This document shows, one piece after another, positions 1-7,212 of a DNA stretch of 7,945 nt. The stretch is from NCBI GenBank assembly GCA_937952875.1, contig CALFDI010000025.1, forward strand, positions 1 to 7,945, written 5' to 3'. Each line of letters starts with the position of its first letter. The first letter of the stretch is position 1. The notes under the pieces are model-generated. The model was not told where the DNA came from and searched no databases. It was given only the letters and a program-made list of their open reading frames with translations. The position numbers were made by a program, and so were the translations under genes. Source of the stretch: an uncultured Verrucomicrobiales bacterium. GTDB taxonomy: Bacteria > Verrucomicrobiota > Verrucomicrobiia > Verrucomicrobiales > Akkermansiaceae.

Positions 1-1282
1 CGATAATGCGGTTCTGATTCACACCAACGCTTAATTTTCCAAGAAGGCCACCATTCGCAGTGACTGACATATTGCCAGAAATGATCACATCTCTATCCTT
101 TTGAAGATGAAGATTTGAGATGTCTGTCCGCTGCCCTTTACGACGGATTTCCCCACGAACAGTTTCGAAACTCGGTCGCTCAGCATGTATCTGAAGAATC
201 GCCTTAAGCGTGCTAATACACTGTAGTCTATCAAGTTGTAGCGTAGGAGATGTAAACGGAACAATCAATTCAATCGCCTGATCTGACTCGAGATCAATCT
301 CCACTGATCCCGTGTCACTAGAGACCTGGCCAATCAAGATAGAGCCGAGATTGTTAGAGAGAATATCACGTAAATCGACGTCGTCTAACTTCGCGGCCAG
401 CACGCTTTGGGCTCCTGATTTTAAAGAAATCGATTCAGATAACTCGATTTCGCCTTTTCCTGTAGGAGCGTCTAGAGTGATTCCCGCAATATTTACAGAA
501 TCGTCTAGCACTTCGAGAGTTCCGTTTTTAATCGCATAGTCACCAAACCCTTTTACCTTAAGAGATCCCTTATTAAGACGTAACTCTGTTAAGTTCGTCT
601 TCTCATACATCAGAAGACGTGTGTTTAGAATTCTCACTGGGGATGTGACAGAGTCTCCAAATGAAGCACTGAAATTTGCACACTCATAGTGCCTAAAAAT
701 AAAGTCTTCTTGTCGTTCTCGGGGACTAGGCGCCTGCCGAGACTTTGGAATTTTCAATACAGCGTCGCCTGTGACTGCTGATACGCTCTCCCCTTCCATG
801 CTTCCTAGAAAGAAGCTCGGAAGACTACGATCGACGGTTACCTGGTTAAAGGTCAGCTTATCGAGAAAATCTGTTTCTTTCCCGGCGAGCGCGACTTTAG
901 TAATCTTTACGCCTAGTGGTGTGACGGTAAACCGACCAAAATCAACATTGGTATCAGTCACGGCTGCGACCTTTGCGGCAATTCCATCCGAATAGCTTGA
1001 TCGATTATATTTAATGAGGAAGAAGGCCAGACCTGCGATGAGGGCAAAGACGAGAACCATCATAACCGCGAGCTGAATCAGCAGAGCTCTTTGGCGCTTT
1101 TTCTTCTCCTCTTTATGCGGCTGACTTGAGCGGCGTTTCTTTTTCCTTTTACGAATCGCTTGTGTGCCATCTTCACGCGTCACAAGCTCAGGACGGTCAT
1201 CTTTCTGATCGCCATCTTTGAGACGGCGCATCATTTCCTCTAGCGGGACATTTCCTCCATCCCGTGACTTATCTTTCGACAT
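1..1282 (-). CDS. Membrane-anchored AsmA-like envelope protein, 3' end beyond the window (partial)
   Basis: An uninterrupted frame of 427 codons runs from the ATG at 1282 to position 2 and leaves the window without a stop. Residues 1-65 are hydrophilic and strongly basic, with Lys/Arg clusters at about 44-51 and 57-65. Residues 66-90 form one transmembrane segment (ALLIQLAVMMVLVFALIAG and onward). The remainder looks periplasmic and beta-rich. Just after the membrane segment, a stretch of the type VTDTNVDFGRFTVTPLGVKI resembles the start of AsmA/TAM-like proteins, and GGLLGKLSVGV near residue 415 resembles their glycine-containing repeat strands. The expected topology is N-in with a large periplasmic part. 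The gene begins 24 bases after the secretin stop, so an operon and a shared envelope role are likely. The start is preceded only by a weak GAAG-type ribosome site; Met17 or Met18 are alternative starts. Function is unknown. AsmA-like lipid or envelope maintenance or a GspN-like secretion accessory are both possible. The frame is certain; the family call is tentative. Confidence 0.6.
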   Translation of the reverse strand, partial: MSKDKSRDGGNVPLEEMMRRLKDGDQKDDRPELVTREDGTQAIRKRKKKRRSSQPHKEEKKKRQRALLIQLAVMMVLVFALIAGLAFFLIKYNRSSYSDGIAAKVAAVTDTNVDFGRFTVTPLGVKITKVALAGKETDFLDKLTFNQVTVDRSLPSFFLGSMEGESVSAVTGDAVLKIPKSRQAPSPRERQEDFIFRHYECANFSASFGDSVTSPVRILNTRLLMYEKTNLTELRLNKGSLKVKGFGDYAIKNGTLEVLDDSVNIAGITLDAPTGKGEIELSESISLKSGAQSVLAAKLDDVDLRDILSNNLGSILIGQVSSDTGSVEIDLESDQAIELIVPFTSPTLQLDRLQCISTLKAILQIHAERPSFETVRGEIRRKGQRTDISNLHLQKDRDVIISGNMSVTANGGLLGKLSVGVNQNRII

Positions 1283-1306
1283 GATGTTTCTTCGCTCTAA
1301 AAGAAC

Positions 1307-3718
1307 CTACTGACTCCCAACGCGACGACCAGTCGGATCGACCGCCTCAGCACTTACTAAGATAACAACTGCCTGACGCGTTGTGCGTTCAGCTTCAGAC
1401 TGAAAGAAACGTCCGATCAGAGGGAGATCTCCAAGGATCGGAACGGAATCTTCGACTGGCTGGCTGCGCGACGAAAGGAGACCACCAATCGCAACCGTTC
1501 CACCATTCGCAATCGTGAGACTTGTATTCGCTTTGACTACTGAGAACACGGGTTGAAGAATCTGGTTATCTGTGATGACGCCTGAAACAGTCGATGACGT
1601 AATTGGGTTGAAAAGGAAATTCGGATTCAAGAAATTGAAGGCACCGAACGTATTCGTGGTCGAGCTTCCCGTAATCGGAGTTCCATAATTTACGAACCCC
1701 TCAAACTCAGTAATGCTCGGGACAATCGTTAAGTTTATGTAATTTCTATCTGCAGAGATTGTTCCCTCAGCTTCGAGAACAACGCCAACTTCACGCATTT
1801 CAAATGCTGTAGGAGTTGAAGGAGTGATCGGTGTAATACCTTGTGACAAACCAAGGCCTACTCCCACTCCAAGACCGTTATTTCCTAACCCACCACCTGT
1901 CGATGTTGGGATCTCAGGTGGCTCATATTCCGTCGGGTAGATAAACTCACGGATCTGTCTAAAGACGGCGCGTTGACCTGGGCGAGTGACGACGGAAGGT
2001 GAGGCTGCGATGTCGAAGCCTTTCTTTTGCTGAAGGCCACGTAGGAGTAAGCCAACTGATGCATTATCGACGTAAGAAGCTGACAAGATACCTGGAGCAG
2101 GAGTCGATGAGGCACCAAACCCTGACTCACCTGCTGTAAGCAAGCTCTCGATCCCTGTATCGACTATCGCTTGCGTGCCACTGCGTAAACCACCCGAAAT
2201 CGGAGATATGCCATTTGTAGGATTCGCTTGCCCAGGAATCGTTCCGCCACTCAGAAACACATTACCAGCGCTATTATTAATATTCCCCCCAATAAGTGTC
2301 TCGTAACCTAGCTCATTTAAGGTCTCTTCGCTGACTTGAATGATACGTGCACGCACGATCAGTGAAACGGGTTCTTCCTGGATAATCAGTTGAATGATCT
2401 GATCTGCGATGTCGATATTAGCGGGCGTATTTTTCATCCGCACCACACCTGTGCCTGGGCTGTAGGAGACAGATGCTCCGTCTGGAAATGAGATGCCTTT
2501 CCCTTCTAAAAATTCACGTGCAGTGAGAGTCTTAGTTAAAAGTCTCGGGCCTGAGCCCGAATCATCGCCACCGAAGGGATCTAAGTCTTCTTCAGCTCCC
2601 ATCGATCCTCTCGAAATGAAATCAGGAGGAACGATCCATGAGCGAGATATCAAAGTATCGATATCAACGTCCTTATCAGTGATCCGGATGGCAAAATCAG
2701 TCGCGGCCCACTTCGCATTCACCTTAGATGTGATGAAATTAAGCGCTGCTTCCATGGGCACATTCTGTAGGCGTAGACTGAGCGTCCGGTTCAAGACCTC
2801 AGAGCCTCCTTCTATGACGAAGTTAATCCCCTTTTCATTCGCTGGGATAGCACGCGTGTCTAGCTCGATTGCTTGAGCTGTGAGGAAGTTAATCGCATCA
2901 TCCAGAGTCACATCTTCCAATACGAGGCTTGGAAGAATGATCTCTTTAAGCACAAAGATCGGTTGGCTGCTCTGATCAATGACGAGATTCTCGTCAACAT
3001 CGAGACGGCCTGTCTCGATCGTGTTGAGCTCTTGAAGCTGTTCCCAGCCAGCATCGACTTGGCTCAGTAACTTAGCCCGTGTTTGATCATAGGCAGAATC
3101 ATAATACTTCCCACGCTCTAACAGAGCTCGCTCCATCCCACGCCTTGCAGCACGGTTCTGAGGATCGATTTTTAAGACTCCCTCAAAATAGCTCTTCGCC
3201 TCGTCAAAACGACCAAGATCAATAGCGCCATGACCTTTTCGTAAGCCGAATGCCACCTGCTGGATATCTTGCGTATGCTCTAACGTAAGTGCTGGATTCG
3301 TCCGGATCGGATCTAAAAGCTGCGACTGCAAGGTAAGTGCATCGAGGTATCCCGGTAACATATTGTCAGCTAAGACAGTCTCCAGAAGAGACGTCGCAGT
3401 CGGGTAATCACCTAGTTTAATACGTGCTCTCGCATGCTCGACCGCAGCTTGAGCGTAGCGCTGTTTCAGAGCAGCATTGATCGTCTTATTCCCACCACCG
3501 GGAGGGGCGAAAGAAAGCGCCTTACCAAAAGCCTCTGTCGCTGCCTTGTAATCCTCCTTCTCATATGCGGCATCACCCGCTATCAATAGCTGTTTCGCAG
3601 CAGGTAAGTCGTTATTTTTAAACCCCTGGTAATCTGCTACTGCAGGCAGAATAGCTCCAACACTCAGCATGAGAGCGAGGGAGAATCGACGGGAATGGGA
3701 GAATCGGGAATACGTCAC
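1307..3718 (-). CDS. TPR-containing secretin, Amuc_1098-like type IV pilus outer membrane protein
   Basis: This 803-residue protein is expected to form a multimeric outer-membrane channel for a pilus-like or type II-like machine. Residues 1-28 are a signal peptide (SHSRRF, a hydrophobic core, cleavage after PAVA). Residues about 40-210 contain TPR-like helices, for example AGDAAYEKEDYKAATEAF and LGRFDEAKSYFEGVLKIDP. An STN/N0-like domain follows at about 255-350 (LEDVTLDDAINFLTAQ, LRLQNVPMEAALNFIT). After an acidic, Gly/Ser-rich linker at about 373-390, an N1-like region leads into the secretin domain from about 450 (RARIIQVSEETLNELGYE). The C-terminal signature VPILGDLPLIGRFF is at 759-772. 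TPRs with no visible AMIN domain, together with YPTEYEPPEIP at 594-604, match my memory of the Amuc_1098 family. The start is GTG, with an in-frame TAA two codons upstream; the next Met (residue 17) would destroy the signal peptide. No clear Shine-Dalgarno site is seen. The secretin call is firm; the subfamily is an inference. Confidence 0.9.
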   Translation of the reverse strand: MTYSRFSHSRRFSLALMLSVGAILPAVADYQGFKNNDLPAAKQLLIAGDAAYEKEDYKAATEAFGKALSFAPPGGGNKTINAALKQRYAQAAVEHARARIKLGDYPTATSLLETVLADNMLPGYLDALTLQSQLLDPIRTNPALTLEHTQDIQQVAFGLRKGHGAIDLGRFDEAKSYFEGVLKIDPQNRAARRGMERALLERGKYYDSAYDQTRAKLLSQVDAGWEQLQELNTIETGRLDVDENLVIDQSSQPIFVLKEIILPSLVLEDVTLDDAINFLTAQAIELDTRAIPANEKGINFVIEGGSEVLNRTLSLRLQNVPMEAALNFITSKVNAKWAATDFAIRITDKDVDIDTLISRSWIVPPDFISRGSMGAEEDLDPFGGDDSGSGPRLLTKTLTAREFLEGKGISFPDGASVSYSPGTGVVRMKNTPANIDIADQIIQLIIQEEPVSLIVRARIIQVSEETLNELGYETLIGGNINNSAGNVFLSGGTIPGQANPTNGISPISGGLRSGTQAIVDTGIESLLTAGESGFGASSTPAPGILSASYVDNASVGLLLRGLQQKKGFDIAASPSVVTRPGQRAVFRQIREFIYPTEYEPPEIPTSTGGGLGNNGLGVGVGLGLSQGITPITPSTPTAFEMREVGVVLEAEGTISADRNYINLTIVPSITEFEGFVNYGTPITGSSTTNTFGAFNFLNPNFLFNPITSSTVSGVITDNQILQPVFSVVKANTSLTIANGGTVAIGGLLSSRSQPVEDSVPILGDLPLIGRFFQSEAERTTRQAVVILVSAEAVDPTGRRVGSQ

Positions 3719-3744
3719 GTGTTAGTGCTTTTAGAGTGCAAATC

Positions 3745-3762
3745 TTCAGCCGATAAGCCGAA
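3745..3762 (-). repeat. Small imperfect hairpin upstream of the secretin gene
   Basis: In the gene-sense RNA, UUCGGC and GCUGAA can pair into a six-base stem (one G-U pair) around a six-base loop. It lies 27 bases before the GTG start of the secretin. There is no U-tract after it, so it does not look like an intrinsic terminator for parC. It could be a leader structure or a protein-binding inverted repeat, or chance. The sequence shows only the pairing potential. Confidence 0.3.
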
Positions 3763-3837
3763 AGTGCCGAAAAGGGCAAAATTCTGAGTCAGCTTTTAGT
3801 TAAAATGTGCCAAAATACGAAGAAAGTGTCTTTAATG

Positions 3838-5829
3838 TTAACTTTCCAGTGAGAATTCATCGTGATCACGTGGCATACGGACCACTCGATCGACTGCGTG
3901 TTTTGTCACAATATTCCCTCTCGATCCACGGCTCTTGATTGCGATATCTGAGAAATGGAATGGTCGGCTTAGATTCTTCAGTCTCAAGACAGCTTTGAGA
4001 TGAACGAGGACAGAGTTTTCGTTACTTTCCTGCTCAGTCGCATGCATCTGGAAATAGAGCACACGTGTGCCTGGGATACCCTTCGTTAAATCGTAAAGTT
4101 TATCACGTGTCACACCACCGATCATGAAACGCTTCGCGAGCACTGGCCCATCACGCCCTTCGCGATAAATCATAGAAAAGACAGCTGGCGGGTCGTCTTT
4201 CCGGTAAATCCCGATGTAGAGAGGTCTCTTTCCGATAAAGGCTTTGTCTGAGATCTTCTGCACCTGCATCTTACCATCTGGAAGGAAGACTAGGATATCA
4301 TCAATGCGTGAGCAGCGAGTGAGTTCCTCTTCCTTCTTCAGTCCCCATCCTGCGAAGCCGTTCTTGCGGTCGACGTAGAGAGTCTCAGTAAGTGCGACAA
4401 CTTGAGCGCGGTTCACTTTTCCGAATTCTGAGATCTCGGTTTTGCGCTCACGGCCTTTGCCATACTTCTTTTTCAAGTTCTCGTAGTAGCGGATCGTGTA
4501 ACGCGTCAGATTTCTTAAATTCTTATTCGTTTCCTCGATTCCATCCTCGATCCCTTTGATCACTTCATCTGCCTTAAAGCTATCGAACTTTGAAATACGC
4601 TTGATCCGAATCTCGGTGAGTCGAACGATGTCTTCCTCAGTGATCTCTCGCTTAAACAGCTTTTTATATGGAGTCAGGCCTTTATCGATCGCTTCAATCA
4701 CAGCCTCCCACGTTTCACATTCTTCGATGTCTCGGTAGATGCGCTTTTCGATAAAAATCTTCTCCAAAGAGCTAAAGTGCCACTTTTCGCCTAATTCCCC
4801 TAACAGGATTTCTAGCTCTAACTTGAGCAAGCCCTTGGTCTCTTCAGCAGACGCTCTTAAGATCTCATTAACGGGGAGGAACTGCGGCTTATCTTCATAG
4901 ATAACTCCTGAGTTAGGAGAGATACTGACTTCGCAATCAGTGAATGCGTAGAGAGCATCACGGAGATTTTCAGCATCTGTGCCACTCGGTAGATGGACGA
5001 GAATATCACAGTCTTCGGCCGTGTTATCATCGATTTTAGAAATCTTAATCTTCCCCTTTTCAGTCGCTGAGACGATGGAGTCCTGAATACTCCCTGTCGT
5101 CGTGCCAAATGGGATTTCCGTGATTCGGAGCAGACGCGCCTTTTCGATTTTGATCTTCGCACGCACGCGGACTTTTCCTCCCCTCACACCTCCGCGGTAG
5201 TCAGAGACATCGATCGTGCCTCCTGTTGGGAAGTCGGGGAAAATTTCAAATGGCTGCTTTCTCAGAGAAGAAATACAGGCATCGATGAGCTCGATAAAGT
5301 TGTGCGGAAGGATCTTACACGCTAGGCCCACAGCAATTCCTTCTACCCCTTGAGCGAGAAGGAGTGGGAACTTCATCGGGAGCGTAACGGGCTCTCTCCG
5401 TCTATTGTCGTAACTAACAGTCCAGTTTGTGGTCTTTGGATTAAAGGCCACTTCGAGGGCGAACTTCGTCAAACGCGCCTCGATATATCGAGAAGCTGCA
5501 GCTGGGTCTCCAGTGAGGATATTTCCCCAGTTCCCCTGCATATCTATAAGTAGGTCCTTTTGGCCAATAGCCGTGATCGCATCTGCGATCGATGCATCAC
5601 CGTGCGGGTGATACTTCATCGTGTCTCCTACGATATTCGCGACCTTGTTGTAACGGCCGTCTTCCATTTCACGCATCGCGTGGATAATGCGCCTCTGAAC
5701 AGGTTTTAGCCCGTCATTGAGATGAGGAACGGCTCGCTCGAGAATAACGTAGCTCGCGTAGTCCAGAAAGTAGTCGGCATACATGCCTCCTAATGTGTCT
5801 GGTGCTTTTGGTTCTTCGTCTTCAGTCAT
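3838..5829 (-). CDS. parC: DNA topoisomerase IV subunit A (Bacteroidetes-type ParC)
   Basis: This 663-residue subunit is the DNA-cleaving half of a type IIA topoisomerase. With ParE it would decatenate and relax DNA by passing one duplex through a double-strand break. The breakage-reunion domain begins at about residue 16 (YADYFLDYASYVILERAVP). YHPHGD is at 73-78, and the catalytic Arg114-Tyr115 lies in AAASRYIEARL. GVEGIAVGLA and KILPHN follow at 161-177. The long helical region with KKKYGKGRERKTEI (453-466) precedes a short C-terminal domain (about 472-663). A GyrA box (QRRGGKG) is absent, which argues against GyrA. The protein is shorter than E. coli ParC (about 750). Ala79 occupies the place of the quinolone-contacting Ser83 of E. 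coli GyrA, while Asp83 keeps the acidic position. The ATG start has no obvious Shine-Dalgarno site. No parE is adjacent: upstream is proA, downstream the secretin. The type IIA call is firm; ParC rather than GyrA is well supported. Confidence 0.93.
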   Translation of the reverse strand: MTEDEEPKAPDTLGGMYADYFLDYASYVILERAVPHLNDGLKPVQRRIIHAMREMEDGRYNKVANIVGDTMKYHPHGDASIADAITAIGQKDLLIDMQGNWGNILTGDPAAASRYIEARLTKFALEVAFNPKTTNWTVSYDNRRREPVTLPMKFPLLLAQGVEGIAVGLACKILPHNFIELIDACISSLRKQPFEIFPDFPTGGTIDVSDYRGGVRGGKVRVRAKIKIEKARLLRITEIPFGTTTGSIQDSIVSATEKGKIKISKIDDNTAEDCDILVHLPSGTDAENLRDALYAFTDCEVSISPNSGVIYEDKPQFLPVNEILRASAEETKGLLKLELEILLGELGEKWHFSSLEKIFIEKRIYRDIEECETWEAVIEAIDKGLTPYKKLFKREITEEDIVRLTEIRIKRISKFDSFKADEVIKGIEDGIEETNKNLRNLTRYTIRYYENLKKKYGKGRERKTEISEFGKVNRAQVVALTETLYVDRKNGFAGWGLKKEEELTRCSRIDDILVFLPDGKMQVQKISDKAFIGKRPLYIGIYRKDDPPAVFSMIYREGRDGPVLAKRFMIGGVTRDKLYDLTKGIPGTRVLYFQMHATEQESNENSVLVHLKAVLRLKNLSRPFHFSDIAIKSRGSRGNIVTKHAVDRVVRMPRDHDEFSLES

Positions 5830-5865
5830 TGAGATATAGCTAGAGCGGAAGTTAAGAAATCCAAA

Positions 5866-5893
5866 ATACTACCGCAAGCCCCCTTTTTCACAA
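5866..5893 (-). promoter_or_regulatory. Possible sigma70-like promoter for parC
   Basis: In the 101-base gap between proA and parC, the gene strand carries TTGTGA, 16 bases, then TAGTAT. Each hexamer matches four of six consensus bases. The -10 element ends 36 bases before the parC ATG, giving a predicted leader of roughly 30 bases. Placement is sensible for a gene that starts its own transcription unit, but the match is weak and promoter preferences in this lineage are not known to me. Confidence 0.25.
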
Positions 5894-5930
5894 ATCCTCT
5901 CGACCTGAGGTAATAGGCGTTGTGATCCTG

Positions 5931-7205
5931 TCAGGACTTTGTCTGTCCGTCGCCAGTGATTCGGTATTGGTAGCTCGTCAGTTCTTTAAGAGCCATCGGG
6001 CCGCGTGCGTGGAGCTTGTCAGTTGAGATCCCAATTTCTGCCCCAAAGCCGAACTCTTCTCCATCGGCGAAGCGGGTCGAAACGTTGTGAAAAACGCATG
6101 CACTGTCCAGTTCACGCATAAAGCGCGAGGCGACAGAGGAATCTTCCGTAATAATGCATTCGCTGTGCTGTGAGCTATGCGCATTAATATGAGAAATGGC
6201 GTCTTCGATACTGTCGACGACCCTAATCGCCAGAATGGTATCGAGATATTCTGTGTCCCAGTCAGCATCTGTCGCTGGAATGGCATCTATGTGTGAGCGA
6301 GTTCTCTCACAGCCTCTGATCTCGACGCTCTTCGTGCGCAGACTTTCAGCGACCTCTGGTAAGAACTGTGCGGCGATGTCTTGATGGACAAGGAGCGTTT
6401 CAAGGGCATTGCAGACGCTCGGCTTTTGAGTTTTCGCATCGACGACGATCTTTCGCGCCATATTACGATCAGCGTCTGGATGGATGTAGGTATGACAGAT
6501 GCCGTCGTAGTGCTTAATCACTGGCATACGAGCCTGGCTGACAACGGCTTCGACAAGACCTTTTCCGCCACGCGGAATGATAAGATCAAGAAACTGATCC
6601 ATCTGAGCGAGAACACTGACGCTCTCACGATCCGTGAATGGAATAAGCTGAATCGCGCCCTCGGGGAGGCCCGCCGTCTCGCCGGCAGATTGCAGCGCGT
6701 GTGCGATCGCACGGTTCGAGTGAATCGCTTCTTTTCCGCCACGTAAGATCGTTGCATTTCCAGACTTCAGGCAGAGGACAGCTGCGTCACTTGTGACATT
6801 TGGACGGCTTTCAAAAATGATACCGATCACACCAATAGGCACGCGAACTTGTTGAATGTGTATTCCATTTGGCCGATCCCATTCAGATATAAGATCGCCG
6901 ACAGGATCTGCGAGACTGGCAACTTGCTCGATTCCACTAGCGATCGCCTCGATGCGAGAAGCGTCTAGGCGAAGACGATCGAGCATGGCAGCAGACAGCT
7001 CGTTCTCTTCTCCAGCCGAAATATCTAACACATTCGCCGCTACTATCGAATCAGTAGCGTCACGCAGACCTTCAGCCATGGCGCGTAGGATAGCATTTTT
7101 CTGATCAGCGCTGAGAGTCGCTAAGGCATATGAGGCACGCTTCGCCAACCTCCCCATCTCATGGATGGCTGATGTGATCTGCTCTGGTGTGAGGGACTCG
7201 CTCAT
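5931..7205 (-). CDS. proA: Gamma-glutamyl phosphate reductase (glutamate-5-semialdehyde dehydrogenase)
   Basis: ProA reduces gamma-glutamyl phosphate with NADPH to glutamate-5-semialdehyde, the second step of proline synthesis in the cytoplasm. From the ATG at 7205 it is 424 residues, close to the usual size of about 415-420. Family motifs run in order along the whole length: LADPVGD, VIGIIFESRPNVT (about 127-138), ILRGGKEA, IPRGGKGL (about 210-217), AKTQKPSVCNALETLLV with the catalytic Cys265, and near the end FGFGAEIGISTDKLHARGPM. The start was chosen because homology begins at once (helix with MGRLAKRASYALATLS) and because it lies 7 bases after the proB stop. A longer frame from a TTG at 7253 would overlap proB by 41 bases and add 16 residues unlike the family. 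No Shine-Dalgarno site is visible, so translation may depend on coupling to proB. The gene appears intact, with no missing key residue seen. Confidence 0.96.
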   Translation of the reverse strand: MSESLTPEQITSAIHEMGRLAKRASYALATLSADQKNAILRAMAEGLRDATDSIVAANVLDISAGEENELSAAMLDRLRLDASRIEAIASGIEQVASLADPVGDLISEWDRPNGIHIQQVRVPIGVIGIIFESRPNVTSDAAVLCLKSGNATILRGGKEAIHSNRAIAHALQSAGETAGLPEGAIQLIPFTDRESVSVLAQMDQFLDLIIPRGGKGLVEAVVSQARMPVIKHYDGICHTYIHPDADRNMARKIVVDAKTQKPSVCNALETLLVHQDIAAQFLPEVAESLRTKSVEIRGCERTRSHIDAIPATDADWDTEYLDTILAIRVVDSIEDAISHINAHSSQHSECIITEDSSVASRFMRELDSACVFHNVSTRFADGEEFGFGAEIGISTDKLHARGPMALKELTSYQYRITGDGQTKS

Positions 7206-7212
7206 AGGTTTA

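Noticed and set aside
312..995. Plus-strand open frames opposite the AsmA-like gene, at 312-539 and 771-995.
   Set aside because: They lie antisense to a continuous 427-codon minus-strand frame with a clear membrane segment; their Ser-rich translations have no recognisable features.
2493..3070. Plus-strand open frames opposite the secretin gene.
   Set aside because: The minus strand here encodes recognisable STN/N0-like and secretin sequence; the antisense frames show no domain, signal or plausible start context.
3795..3825. A TTGGCAC motif on the minus strand resembling the -24 element of a sigma54 promoter before the secretin.
   Set aside because: At the required spacing the -12 element should contain GC (TTGC); the sequence there is AACT, so only half of the promoter is present.
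5901..5920. CCTC/GAGG pairing between proA and parC, considered as a proA terminator.
   Set aside because: The stem is only four bases and no T-run follows on the gene strand.
5926..5936. Near-palindrome tcctgtcagga across the proA stop codon, considered as a terminator or operator.
   Set aside because: The loop would be a single base, no U-tract follows, and part of it is the proA coding end. Likely chance.
6381..6757. Open frames on both strands of about 80-120 codons inside proA.
   Set aside because: They overlap the catalytic core of an intact proA in other frames and have Arg/Ser-rich translations typical of shadow frames.
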